A stretch of DNA of 64,000 nucleotides from Bacillus infantis NRRL B-14911 (GTDB lineage Bacteria > Bacillota > Bacilli > Bacillales > Cytobacillaceae), in the NCBI RefSeq assembly GCF_000473245.1, contig NC_022524.1, forward strand, positions 1,202,501-1,266,500. The letters are read 5' to 3'. Below, in pieces: positions 19,711 to 26,987 of the stretch. The stretch's first letter is position 1, and each line of letters begins with the position of its first letter. The notes below the pieces were generated by a model that worked only from the letters and a program-made list of their open reading frames with translations, was not told where the DNA came from and ran no database searches. Position numbers and translations under genes: made by a program.

Positions 19711-19896
19711 ATGATTCCAATTTGGGTATACCTGGTTGCAGCAGGGATTATCATAAGCGCCATAATGGCTGTAAAGACCGGGAAAGAAGAGCGCAGGGAA
19801 GAAAGGGAAGGAATAGAAAGTGAAGGTGAAATATACATGAAAAGGCTCGAGAGGGAGAAGGAAGAGCGGAAATCAGCTTCACGTTCTCTTTCGTGA
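19711..19896 (+). CDS. yhaL: Sporulation-associated small membrane protein YhaL
   Basis: A 61-residue protein. One N-terminal membrane helix (about residues 4-20, starting IPIWVYLVAAGIII) is followed by a highly charged helix rich in Glu, Arg and Lys with EGEIYMKRLE. AAAGGAGA precedes the ATG by 10 bases. Its position between yhaM and prsA and its topology match B. subtilis YhaL, a sporulation protein of unclear role. It converges on prsA across a shared terminator. Confidence 0.83.
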   Translation: MIPIWVYLVAAGIIISAIMAVKTGKEERREEREGIESEGEIYMKRLEREKEERKSASRSLS

Positions 19897-19900
19897 AAAA

Positions 19901-19932
19901 AAAAGGCAGATCCATGGGATCTGCCTTTTCAT
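19901..19932. terminator. Bidirectional terminator between yhaL and prsA
   Basis: A perfect 13-bp stem AAAAGGCAGATCC / GGATCTGCCTTTT with a 3-base loop, flanked by A-run and T-rich tails. It serves both converging genes. Confidence 0.95.
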
Positions 19933-19940
19933 CTGGATTA

Positions 19941-20810
19941 TTATTGTGCAGCTGCCTCATTATCCAGGCTGCCTTCAAGGTCTTCATCCTTGAATTTCAC
20001 GTTTGCATCTTTCAGTTCACGGTCCATTGCCGCTTGGATTTTTTCACCATCAAGCTTGGACACTTTTACTTCGTATTCCATTTTTTCCTTCATTTCCTCG
20101 AAGGATTTCTTTTCTTTTTTCTCGGTAGTCTGGATGATATGGTAGCCATGCTCAGTTTTAACCGGCTCGCTTATTTCATTTACATCCAGTGCGTAGGCTG
20201 CTTCTTCGAACTCAGGCACCATCTTGCCGGCACCGAACCAGCCAAGATCTCCTCCGTTTGCTGCAGAGCCTGGATCTTGTGAATATTCAGTAGCCAGGTC
20301 CTCAAATTTTGCACCTTCATCAAGCTTTTTCTTTACTTCCTTGGCCGTTTTTTCATCTTCCACAAGAATGTGGCGGGCCTTGATTTCAGGCTTATAGTTA
20401 TCATAGTATTCTTTCACTTCTTTTTCAGTTGCCTCTACATCCTTGATGGCTGCCTTTTCCTGAAGAAGGCCGGTCTTGAATGTTTCCTTCAGATCTTCTT
20501 CATCTTCGTAGCCATACTGGGCCAATGCCATTTCAAAGTTTGCGCCAAGCTGCTGTTTAAGCTCATCGATTTTTTCATTAAGCTCTTCATCTGTAACTTT
20601 ATACTTTTCAGACAATACCTTTTTATAAACAAGCTCCTGGATGGCCTGTTCGCCCACCTTGTCCTTCATTGCATTATATAGCTCGTCCTTTGTAATATCG
20701 CCTGCTTTTGTTTCAACTACAACTTCTGAGCTGTCTTCTGCATTGGAGCTGCATGCACTCAGACCGATAACCCCTGCAGCTATGGAAAGGGATAGCATCC
20801 ATTTTTTCAT
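19941..20810 (-). CDS. prsA: Extracellular foldase lipoprotein PrsA
   Basis: A 289-residue lipoprotein. The type II signal peptide ends at LSAC, with the lipidated Cys at residue 20. A central parvulin-type peptidyl-prolyl isomerase domain (about residues 134-230) contains [32 protein letters not shown] and [10 protein letters not shown]- and C-terminal helical chaperone regions are rich in Lys and Glu. TAGGAGTG selects the ATG at 20810. PrsA folds secreted proteins on the outer face of the membrane and is needed for alpha-amylase secretion and penicillin-binding protein stability in Bacillus. A promoter lies 50 bp upstream. Confidence 0.97.
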   Translation of the reverse strand: MKKWMLSLSIAAGVIGLSACSSNAEDSSEVVVETKAGDITKDELYNAMKDKVGEQAIQELVYKKVLSEKYKVTDEELNEKIDELKQQLGANFEMALAQYGYEDEEDLKETFKTGLLQEKAAIKDVEATEKEVKEYYDNYKPEIKARHILVEDEKTAKEVKKKLDEGAKFEDLATEYSQDPGSAANGGDLGWFGAGKMVPEFEEAAYALDVNEISEPVKTEHGYHIIQTTEKKEKKSFEEMKEKMEYEVKVSKLDGEKIQAAMDRELKDANVKFKDEDLEGSLDNEAAAQ

Positions 20811-20858
20811 GTTGAACACTCCTAAAGTTTTTTGAATTTGCTGTAATACACAACCATT

Positions 20859-20886
20859 ACTATAACACATATTCCAATTAGAGCAA
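20859..20886 (-). promoter_or_regulatory. Promoter of prsA
   Basis: On the minus strand, TTGCTC and TATAGT are 16 bp apart, with an extended -10 TGT just before TATAGT. The remaining bases up to 21113 hold no other signal that I can support apart from the ribosome binding site of the next gene. Confidence 0.65.
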
Positions 20887-21113
20887 AAACAATATCTGAA
20901 TCCTTTTAGAAATTCTTTCAAAAAATGGGTGTTTTGCCTATGCCGGATATTTCTCTCCGGACATAAGATATGGAGTAGAAAGGGAAAGTAAAAATCAAAA
21001 TACATCAGCCCTTTCTTTCTATTAACAAGATCTTGGGGACTCCCGGTATAAGCCTGATGGGCCCCAATGTTCGTTGAATAGCATGAAGTAACAGCCTTAA
21101 AGGAGGTGTTACC

Positions 21114-21197
21114 GTGGGATACGCATATGGCGGTGGTTTCGCGTTGATTGTTGTTCTGTTCATCTTGTTAATTATTGTAGGTGCAGCCTGGCTGTAA
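21114..21197 (+). CDS. YjcZ-family sporulation micro-protein 1
   Basis: A 27-residue protein: a Gly/Tyr-rich start (YAYGGGFA) followed by a single hydrophobic helix ending AAWL. It is started by GTG with an excellent AAAGGAGGTG. This is the YjcZ/YhfM-like micro-protein family (PF09680) linked to sporulation, probably membrane-associated in the forespore or spore coat. The role is not established. It is followed 69 bp later by a near-identical copy. Confidence 0.85.
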   Translation: MGYAYGGGFALIVVLFILLIIVGAAWL

Positions 21198-21266
21198 GAC
21201 TGCCTTAGTCCTTAAGGCATTTACGGTGAGCAATGCACTGTCCAATTATTGAAAGGGGGATTAATT

Positions 21267-21356
21267 ATGTCCGGTGGAGCAGGTTACGGCGGAGGTTTCG
21301 CGTTGATTGTAGTCCTATTTATTCTCCTGATTATTATCGGGGCTTCCTGGCTGTAA
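21267..21356 (+). CDS. YjcZ-family sporulation micro-protein 2
   Basis: A 29-residue paralog of the preceding gene. The core [15 protein letters not shown] is shared exactly, and the protein ends GASWL. GAAAGGGGG precedes the ATG. Nucleotide identity is also high across the core, so this is a recent tandem duplication or one under strong constraint. A terminator follows 35 bp downstream, indicating a two-gene unit. Confidence 0.87.
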   Translation: MSGGAGYGGGFALIVVLFILLIIIGASWL

Positions 21357-21390
21357 TAGCAGGCCTTCGTTTAAGCAAGAATATAAAATT

Positions 21391-21420
21391 AAAAGCGGTG
21401 GGGGAATCCCCACCGCTTTT
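21391..21420 (+). terminator. Terminator of the YjcZ pair
   Basis: A perfect 13-bp stem AAAAGCGGTGGGG / CCCCACCGCTTTT. Confidence 0.93.
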
Positions 21421-21508
21421 AACCATTGTTTATTTTGCTGAAATCCTTGATCTGCAGGGCATGCCCCCGCCTGGCAATCTTCGCAGCATATGAAAGCTAT
21501 ATGTAGAA

Positions 21509-21688
21509 TTATGCAAACAGCAGCTCCACGAAAGAGGATACCAAAAGGATCGTGATCAGGATATTGATGGTCCTGAACACCTTTGGCTGTTTCTCTTCAG
21601 GGATTTCCTTCTGCAGACAAAGGGAATTCGTCATCTTGTTGATATAGAACAATATGAAAATAGCAAACAGGATAAAAACGGAGATCAT
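21509..21688 (-). CDS. Small two-helix membrane protein
   Basis: A 59-residue protein with hydrophobic segments at about residues 2-17 and 40-56, joined by a polar loop with EIPEEKQPK. GGAGGGA precedes the ATG at 21688 at nine bases; the longer frame is not supported. I do not recognise the family. It is on the same strand as the DUF3267 gene but separated from it by a large hairpin, so it is probably its own unit. Confidence 0.65.
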   Translation of the reverse strand: MISVFILFAIFILFYINKMTNSLCLQKEIPEEKQPKVFRTINILITILLVSSFVELLFA

Positions 21689-21835
21689 CTGACTATTCCC
21701 TCCTTGATGACAGACTTTTATATGATACATACAATAACAAAAAAAAGGCAAAAAAGATAGTAATAAGGACGGCCTGATCTGCTCATTATATTCAGCCGGG
21801 CCAGCTTATATGAAGGCTGTGTTAGTGTACCTTGC

Positions 21836-21891
21836 TGATTTTGGGCTCATGCGTGTGAAGCTTTATTTCGCGAAGCATGAGCCCAAAATCA
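21836..21891. repeat. Large 17-bp stem-loop, probable palindromic element
   Basis: TGATTTTGGGCTCATGC (21836-21852) is the exact reverse complement of 21875-21891. The 22-base loop itself contains TTCGCGAA. No T-run adjoins on either strand, so it is not a terminator. It lies between two minus-strand genes. Confidence 0.8.
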
Positions 21892-21918
21892 ACAGCAATG
21901 AGGGGATGCTTCCGTGAA

Positions 21919-21947
21919 ATTAAAGAGGCAGCCTCTGCAGCTGCCTG
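21919..21947 (-). terminator. Weak terminator after the DUF3267 gene
   Basis: AGGCAGC / GCTGCCT forms a stem immediately after the stop codon on the minus strand, followed by CTTTAATTTC. The T content is modest. Confidence 0.5.
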
Positions 21948-21948
21948 T

Positions 21949-22491
21949 CTAATGCGCCCTGTAGACCAGGATCTCGATTCCCTCTTCATTTTCTTCTATA
22001 TAGGCCTGCTGCGGAGCAGTGCATATATTTTTCATGCAGAGCATATCTGAGAAGCAAAGTCCTGCATGATATGCGAGCAGCATGGTAATATAATGTACAT
22101 AATGAGGAAAGTGCCAGCAGGCCGCAAGCAGAATTCCGTTGATGATGACAAAAGGGGCCAATAAAGCGACGATGAATACCGTCTTTGAAATTGGTTCAGT
22201 CACCCTGACATGAATCAGCGGAATGCCGAGCCTGAATGAAACCTTCTTTTGCACCCTTTTTCCAAGATGGGCAACAGGGAGGAAGTGCAGCAGCTTATGA
22301 ATGGGATATATCAGCCAAAAGCAGGCAATAAAAACAAAGAAATAATTATCGTAAAAAGAAGATTGCTCAAAATAATAAGATGCAGGCACGTATAGGAATA
22401 TAAACGTTATGATCATGGTAATGGAAGACAGGATAAATATTCTCTGGGATCCATAGTCTTTTGTGTAATTGATCGTCTTCCAGCAGTTCAT
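21949..22491 (-). CDS. DUF3267-type membrane protein, degenerate zincin motif
   Basis: A 180-residue membrane protein with four hydrophobic segments. It resembles the DUF3267 putative zincin-peptidase family. The usual HExxH motif reads HKLLH here (in YPIHKLLHFLP), so the catalytic Glu is Lys. A later His-Asp pair (YHAGLCFSDML) matches the third ligand region. GGAGG precedes the ATG at 22491; the longer frame runs into AT-rich sequence. It holds the place of B. subtilis yhaJ, but I am unsure the two are homologous. It is probably a non-catalytic membrane protein. Confidence 0.6.
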   Translation of the reverse strand: MNCWKTINYTKDYGSQRIFILSSITMIITFIFLYVPASYYFEQSSFYDNYFFVFIACFWLIYPIHKLLHFLPVAHLGKRVQKKVSFRLGIPLIHVRVTEPISKTVFIVALLAPFVIINGILLAACWHFPHYVHYITMLLAYHAGLCFSDMLCMKNICTAPQQAYIEENEEGIEILVYRAH

Positions 22492-22610
22492 CGTATCAGC
22501 CTCCGAAGAGTATTCATGCGGTTTTTCTAAAAAACTCACAAGGGATACTTTACGATGATTAGAATAAAAAATCAATAATAAAAAAACGACATTTTTCACC
22601 AATTTGATTG

Positions 22611-22616
22611 TATAAT
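22611..22616 (+). promoter_or_regulatory. Probable -10 element of yhaI
   Basis: TATAAT lies about 60 bp before the yhaI start in an AT-rich divergent region. The best -35 (ACGACA) is 19 bp away, so the promoter is tentative. Confidence 0.4.
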
Positions 22617-22674
22617 TAGCTATGCGAAGAAAATGCATAAAATAGAACGGGCTATTCAAAGCGGGGACTCTTTC

Positions 22675-23010
22675 ATGAATATCGGGGAACTATTAGAACG
22701 AATTGAAAAACTGGAATATCATCAGAAGCTTTTATTGATGATGGCTTCCGGGCAGACATTGCCATTCTACAGAATGGTTGTCGAAAAATCGCTGGATCAA
22801 AAAGAGGTAACACAATTCTTCTACCTTTGTGATAAACTGAGCAAAGAACTGGAAGAGCAAAAAGCGGAAGGGTTTGTTTACTTTCATCCGCTTTATACAG
22901 AATTTAAGCATAAGCTCCATCCATCTCTTAAACCTGAGATGGTGATCCCGGCCTGCCTCAGGCAGAACCTGTTCATGGATCTTATGTCCGAACTCAAAAA
23001 GTATCTGTAG
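22675..23010 (+). CDS. yhaI: YhaI family protein (DUF1878)
   Basis: A 111-residue soluble helical protein beginning MNIGELLERIEKLEYHQKLL. It matches B. subtilis YhaI in length and neighbourhood (next to scoC). The GCGGGGA ribosome binding site supports the ATG at 22675. The function is unknown; it has no metal or nucleotide motif. Its stop codon lies one base from the stop of the converging scoC gene, with no terminator between them, so the two transcripts probably overlap at their 3' ends. Confidence 0.88.
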   Translation: MNIGELLERIEKLEYHQKLLLMMASGQTLPFYRMVVEKSLDQKEVTQFFYLCDKLSKELEEQKAEGFVYFHPLYTEFKHKLHPSLKPEMVIPACLRQNLFMDLMSELKKYL

Positions 23011-23011
23011 T

Positions 23012-23587
23012 CTAAACGATTTCTTTCTCTGCGGTCTCTTTTTTCTTCAGCTTGCCTTCTTCATCCACAAATTCGCCTTCTATATTGGCAAAGGACTTTT
23101 CAAATATCTCCATAAAGTCATCTCCATAAATATTGCGGACGATCGCCATGACTTCAACAAAATCCGGAAACTTCCCGTACAGATCCCTCAAAGGCATTGC
23201 ACCTGAAAAGACGGCGTTGGTTTCAGGCTCATAACTCTCCATCAGTTCAAGTAAAACGCTTTCACCCTTTTCAGTCAGCTGAATATACGTATTTCTTTTG
23301 TCAGTTTCTTTTTTTGAGAATTTCAGAAGGCCCCTTTCTTCGAGTTTTTTAGAGAAATTAAAGGCTGTCGACACATGCATAACACCGAACTTGGCCACAT
23401 CAGAGATGGAGGCGCCGTTCAAATGGTACGCAATCCAGATGATATGGTGCTCGTTGATATTCAGGTCAAACGGCTTGATCCATTGCTGCCAGTCTTTCTC
23501 AATCGATTTCCATAAAGCCTTGCTGATTTGAGCTATCCGTTGGCTAAAAAGCATCGCTTCCTTCATTGAATAATGTTTTTCCGTCAT
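23012..23587 (-). CDS. scoC: Transition-state regulator ScoC (Hpr), MarR family
   Basis: A 191-residue MarR-type winged-helix repressor. The DNA-binding region (about residues 60-115) includes [28 protein letters not shown] and the wing residues [16 protein letters not shown]. ScoC represses exoprotease genes and sporulation initiation and affects peptide uptake in B. subtilis. It is started by ATG at 23587. The C-terminal tail is acidic then Lys-rich. It is separated from yhaH by a double hairpin terminator, as in B. subtilis. Confidence 0.96.
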   Translation of the reverse strand: MTEKHYSMKEAMLFSQRIAQISKALWKSIEKDWQQWIKPFDLNINEHHIIWIAYHLNGASISDVAKFGVMHVSTAFNFSKKLEERGLLKFSKKETDKRNTYIQLTEKGESVLLELMESYEPETNAVFSGAMPLRDLYGKFPDFVEVMAIVRNIYGDDFMEIFEKSFANIEGEFVDEEGKLKKKETAEKEIV

Positions 23588-23788
23588 CTATAAATCCACC
23601 TACTTTTTTATTCTCTATTATCATTATGCCAATAAAACAAAAATTAATAAAGGTATAAATATACAAAATTTTTAGAAAATCAGCCTAATAAATATTATAT
23701 TAGGTGTTAAGGGGCATTACAGCAAGGGTTTATTATAAGAACTGCTAAAATAACAATTTTTATAATATATTACTTTTCTGCCTAAAAT

Positions 23789-23842
23789 GAAAAAATCCTT
23801 CTTAAATTGAAGGATTTTTCTTCAAAAAAGAAGGATTTTTTA
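23789..23842. terminator. Double hairpin terminator between yhaH and scoC
   Basis: AAAAATCCTTC pairs with GAAGGATTTTT, which is repeated once more downstream (AAGAAGGATTTTTT). Alternative stems are therefore possible. A- and T-runs flank both sides. It ends yhaH transcription on the minus strand. Confidence 0.8.
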
Positions 23843-23848
23843 TTATCT

Positions 23849-24220
23849 TTACTTAGACCCGGATTTTGAGCTTCTGATTGAATTTTCCAGCTCTGTCAAT
23901 GACTGCTCGATTGATTGAAGATCTCTTTGCAGTTCCAGCTTTTGCGGGCGGATTGCGTTCTGCCAGTCAGAAACTGAGTGCTTAATATCAGATACAAATT
24001 CACCCAGGTGTGATTTCCCCTGGATCGAAGCATAGGAAGCGGATCTTTTCAGTTCCATGAAATCTGTCTTGAGCTCCGCCAGCTGGCTGCCGACTGCTTC
24101 TTTATTGTCTTTGATCATCTTCCGGGTGTCCTTGCCTGAGGCTGGAGCAGACAGCAATGTGCTGATGCCGGCCGCCGTTCCTCCGATCAGGAATCCCAGC
24201 AATAAGGATTTGGCTTTCAT
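23849..24220 (-). CDS. yhaH: YtxH-domain protein YhaH
   Basis: A 123-residue protein with an N-terminal hydrophobic, Gly-rich helix (LLLGFLIGGTAAGISTLLSAP), the hallmark of YtxH-like general-stress proteins. A long charged coiled coil follows, ending in a Ser/Lys tail. AGAGGTGAT precedes the ATG at 24220; a TTG one codon earlier is possible. B. subtilis YhaH is in the same place. It is probably membrane-tethered; the molecular role is unknown. It is divergent from the next gene. Confidence 0.88.
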   Translation of the reverse strand: MKAKSLLLGFLIGGTAAGISTLLSAPASGKDTRKMIKDNKEAVGSQLAELKTDFMELKRSASYASIQGKSHLGEFVSDIKHSVSDWQNAIRPQKLELQRDLQSIEQSLTELENSIRSSKSGSK

Positions 24221-24415
24221 CAATTATCACCTCTGAGTTTCTTTTTATATCAATTCTGCATTTTACAACATATTCCTCTATGGTCAGGCTATTATGTTAC
24301 TTTTCCTTTATCACAACTTCTCATTGTTTAAACATGGCCGGGGCATTTGTTCATAGGGATCTCTTATCCTGAATAAAGATAAAATAGCGGGTATTTCACC
24401 GGAAGGGGCGGTTGT

Positions 24416-24607
24416 ATGAACGGAGCGGCATCACTGTTATTTGCCTTGTGCGGGGTTTTGTTCCTTGGGGCGGTGTATTATATGCTGGCTTCCAAAAAGC
24501 CTGGCGTATATCCTCCTAAATCGATTCAAAAGAAAAGGGCAGGGGCGCTTGCGGGGGCGGGAGCTGTTTTCTTTCTGCTGGCTTTTATTTTGACTGGATT
24601 TTCCTAA
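24416..24607 (+). CDS. Small two-helix membrane protein
   Basis: A 63-residue protein with hydrophobic helices at about residues 5-24 and 42-61. They are linked by a basic loop (SKKPGVYPPKSIQKKR) that is probably cytoplasmic. GGAAGGGG lies eight bases before the ATG. It is divergent from yhaH and followed by a palindromic repeat. I do not recognise a named family. Confidence 0.65.
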   Translation: MNGAASLLFALCGVLFLGAVYYMLASKKPGVYPPKSIQKKRAGALAGAGAVFFLLAFILTGFS

Positions 24608-24691
24608 TGAAAAATGCTCGGAAAAGGTTTTTGAACACTTAACTGCATCCAATCTTAAGATTAAATTCTAAGGCTACTGGTTGGAACGTGG

Positions 24692-24823
24692 CTGTTAATT
24701 TCCGTTCCGGGCACTTCGCTTTCCGCGGTCGGAGTTGAGCCTCCTCACCGCAAGCGGCTGCGGGGTCTCAACTCTTCCGCTATTTCCCGCAGGAGTCTAC
24801 GTGCCCTGCACTCCAATTAACAG
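24692..24823 (+). repeat. 132-bp palindromic dispersed repeat, copy 2
   Basis: The termini are CTGTTAATT / AATTAACAG. The inner blocks CTTTCCGCGG, GAGCCTCCTCA, CGGGGTCTCAACTC and CCCGCAGGAGTC are shared with copies 1 and 3. It lies between a small membrane gene and converging trpP. Confidence 0.93.
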
Positions 24824-24897
24824 GGGTTTTAAAATTTTATTGTATCTGTAATATTCATGGTAGGTAATTAAATTGACTACGCGTGTGTAAACACATC

Positions 24898-24951
24898 AAA
24901 AAGAAAAAGGGAAACGGAAGATAAAATATCATCCATAACCCTTTTTCTTTT
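24898..24951. terminator. Terminator downstream of trpP
   Basis: AAAAGAAAAAGGG pairs with CCCTTTTTCTTTT around a 27-base loop. It gives a long AT-rich stem with T-runs in both directions. Confidence 0.75.
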
Positions 24952-24970
24952 CTCTATTTCAAGAGAGGTT

Positions 24971-25492
24971 TTATGTGTGGCTTGCTGTCAGTTTTGTTCT
25001 TTTGATGATGCTCATGGCAACCGGGTAAAGGATGATCATCGCAACTGTATTGACAGCCGCTGCAGGAAGGACCACAGCCACGAACAATGCGGCAAAGGTT
25101 CCCGGCAATCCTGCAATCAAAAGAGCGGAAGTCAGGAACACTGCTCCTGAAATAATGGTGCCGGCAGCAGTCAGGACCGCTGCTGAAACTACTGAACCAT
25201 TAAACTTCTTGACTGCTAAAAACAAACCGAAAAATACAAAAGCAGTGATAGGCTTATCGATGATGTTTGGGATCTGTCCTGCAGGAAAAGTAGTCGTCAG
25301 GGCGGAAATCAGTCCTGTCGCAAGGCCCAGCAAAAGCACACTTTTCTTTTCAGGAAAAAGGATAATCCCGAGGAACATCATGGTGAGCATCATGTCAGGT
25401 TTCATTCCCAGGAAAAATCCCGGAACAACGGCATGAAGGACGGCACCCATTCCGATAAGCAATGATAAAGCAACTAAATTCTTTGTATTCAA
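24971..25492 (-). CDS. trpP: Tryptophan transporter TrpP
   Basis: A 173-residue integral membrane protein with five or six hydrophobic segments, matching TrpP (YhaG) of B. subtilis, the TRAP-regulated tryptophan permease. The start is TTG at 25492 with ribosome binding site GGAGAGG. That site is embedded in a run of GAG/TAG triplets, a TRAP target, so tryptophan-loaded TRAP should block translation. It lies downstream of serC on the same strand but has its own promoter. Confidence 0.93.
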   Translation of the reverse strand: MNTKNLVALSLLIGMGAVLHAVVPGFFLGMKPDMMLTMMFLGIILFPEKKSVLLLGLATGLISALTTTFPAGQIPNIIDKPITAFVFFGLFLAVKKFNGSVVSAAVLTAAGTIISGAVFLTSALLIAGLPGTFAALFVAVVLPAAAVNTVAMIILYPVAMSIIKRTKLTASHT

Positions 25493-25494
25493 TT

Positions 25495-25532
25495 CTAACC
25501 TCTCCTCTTCTCAGCTATTCTCGCTCTTTCTC
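25495..25532 (-). promoter_or_regulatory. TRAP-binding site (eight GAG/UAG triplets) in the trpP leader
   Basis: Read on the minus strand, the triplets are GAG, GAG, GAG, TAG, GAG, GAG, GAG, TAG. Their plus-strand positions are 25530-25532, 25524-25526, 25520-25522, 25515-25517, 25510-25512, 25505-25507, 25500-25502 and 25495-25497. Five consecutive spacers are exactly two bases. The site covers the ribosome binding site and ends two bases before the TTG start. Confidence 0.93.
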
Positions 25533-25573
25533 TTCCTGCAGTGCACTCTTGCCTGCAGCGAAAAGTTACTCGT

Positions 25574-25582
25574 ATTATACCA
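25574..25582 (-). promoter_or_regulatory. Extended -10 promoter of trpP
   Basis: On the minus strand TGGTATAAT is an extended -10. It would give a leader of about 75 bases carrying a CTGCAG-based stem and the TRAP site. Confidence 0.6.
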
Positions 25583-25618
25583 CACTATCAATTAAGATGA
25601 AACGGAATATGTTTCTGT

Positions 25619-26698
25619 TCAGTTATTATTTTTGAATTTTCTCATAAATTCAGCTAATTTCTCAGCATGTTCAAGCGGGACGGCGTTATAGATGGATGCC
25701 CGGCAGCCGCCGATTGATCTGTGGCCATTCAGTCCCACGAATCCCGCTTCTTTGGCTGCATGGAGAAATTGGCCTGCAGCTTCTTCAGTATGAAGGTTAA
25801 ATGTGATATTCATTTGAGAGCGGCTGTCCTTTCTGCTGTGCCCCTGATAAAATCCTTCGCTGTCATCGATGCTGCTGTATATCAGCTCTGCTTTCTGTTT
25901 GTTCCTTTCAGCGATAGCGGCAAGCCCGCCTTCTTTTTCCACCCACTCGAGCACCAGCATCAGCATATAAATGGCAAGCGTCGGAGGTGTATTATAAAGA
26001 GATTGACTCTTGCTGTGGGTGAAATAGTCGAGCATGACGGGAAGGTCCCCGCGCGGTCCTGAAAGCAGGCTTTTTTTCAAAATCACTACAGTTACGCCTG
26101 ATGGGCCTAAATTCTTTTGGGCCCCGGCATAGATGATATCGAATTTGCTTACATCTATTTCTCTGCTCATGATGTCGCTTGACATATCGGCAGCAAGAGG
26201 GACATTTGTTTCAGGAAAATCCTGCCACTGTGTACCGTAAATTGTGTTGTTGCTCGTAAGGTGGAGATATGCAGCGTCTTTCAGGTCAGCCAGGCCTGAA
26301 AGCTCTGGTATATAACGGTATGTATCTTCTTTGCTGGATGCAGCTGATGCTGTTTTGCCGATTTTGGCAGCTTCCTTCATGGCTTTTTCAGCCCATGAAC
26401 CTGTCAGTGCGTAATAGCCTGTTTTGCCCTCTGCCAAAAGATTCATCGGCAGCATGGTAAATTGAAGACTGGCCCCTCCCTGGAGAAAGAGGACCTCATA
26501 ATCATCCGGCACACCAAGAAGCCGCCGAAGCAGAGTTTTCGCCCCTTCATGCACCTCCTCATATTCCCGGCTCCTGTGGCTGAGCTCCATCACACCCATT
26601 CCTGTTCCATTAAAATTAAGCCAGTTCCGCTGTGCCTCCTCCAGTACAGAAAGAGGGAGGGCGGCCGGACCGGCATTGAAATTCAATGCACGCTTCAT
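25619..26698 (-). CDS. serC: Phosphoserine aminotransferase SerC
   Basis: A 359-residue class V PLP aminotransferase converting 3-phosphohydroxypyruvate and glutamate to phosphoserine in serine synthesis. It starts with the family N-terminus FNAGPAALP. The PLP-binding Lys is in YAGAQKNLGPSGV, and HRSIGGCRASIYNAVP near the C-terminus is family-typical. GGGAGG precedes the ATG at 26698. The length is the same as in B. subtilis. It is upstream of trpP on the same strand, but trpP has a separate promoter. Confidence 0.97.
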   Translation of the reverse strand: MKRALNFNAGPAALPLSVLEEAQRNWLNFNGTGMGVMELSHRSREYEEVHEGAKTLLRRLLGVPDDYEVLFLQGGASLQFTMLPMNLLAEGKTGYYALTGSWAEKAMKEAAKIGKTASAASSKEDTYRYIPELSGLADLKDAAYLHLTSNNTIYGTQWQDFPETNVPLAADMSSDIMSREIDVSKFDIIYAGAQKNLGPSGVTVVILKKSLLSGPRGDLPVMLDYFTHSKSQSLYNTPPTLAIYMLMLVLEWVEKEGGLAAIAERNKQKAELIYSSIDDSEGFYQGHSRKDSRSQMNITFNLHTEEAAGQFLHAAKEAGFVGLNGHRSIGGCRASIYNAVPLEHAEKLAEFMRKFKNNN

Positions 26699-26933
26699 TA
26701 TCTTACCTCCCTATAGTGCTTTAAAGAATAAAAACTTTATTCCATCCTATCAGAAACAGAACGAAAGTAAACAAAAAAGTGGGAATGTTTTAAAAATGAT
26801 AAAAAGGAATACTTTACAGTTGTTTTATCAGTCTGAATTTTGAGGCACATTTTGAATCAAAAGGGTATCAGGTAAGGGGCCCCCTTAAAAATGAGCAGCC
26901 TCGCCAGTGCCTCCTAAAACCGGCCCGGTCCAC

Positions 26934-26981
26934 AAAAAAATCCGCACTCAGCCAGTTTCAGCTTTAGTACGGATTTTTTTC
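26934..26981. terminator. Terminator downstream of hit
   Basis: AAAAAAATCCG pairs with CGGATTTTTTT, with an inner partial stem (CTCAGCC/AGCTTTAGT region). The rest of the gap up to the serC start holds an odd GC palindrome (TAAGGGGCCCCCTTA, 26873-26887) and the likely serC promoter region, but nothing else I can support. Confidence 0.85.
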
Positions 26982-26987
26982 CTGCTA

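Noticed and set aside
21233-21493. 86-codon frame overlapping the second YjcZ gene
   Set aside because: It reads across the terminator hairpin in another frame; the real gene is the 29-residue one.
21836-21891. The 17-bp stem-loop as a transcription terminator
   Set aside because: Neither side has a T-run and the gene it would serve already has a small hairpin next to its stop codon.
26873-26887. GC palindrome TAAGGGGCCCCCTTA as an operator
   Set aside because: It is isolated, lies far from the serC start and next to a terminator; no second copy supports a role.
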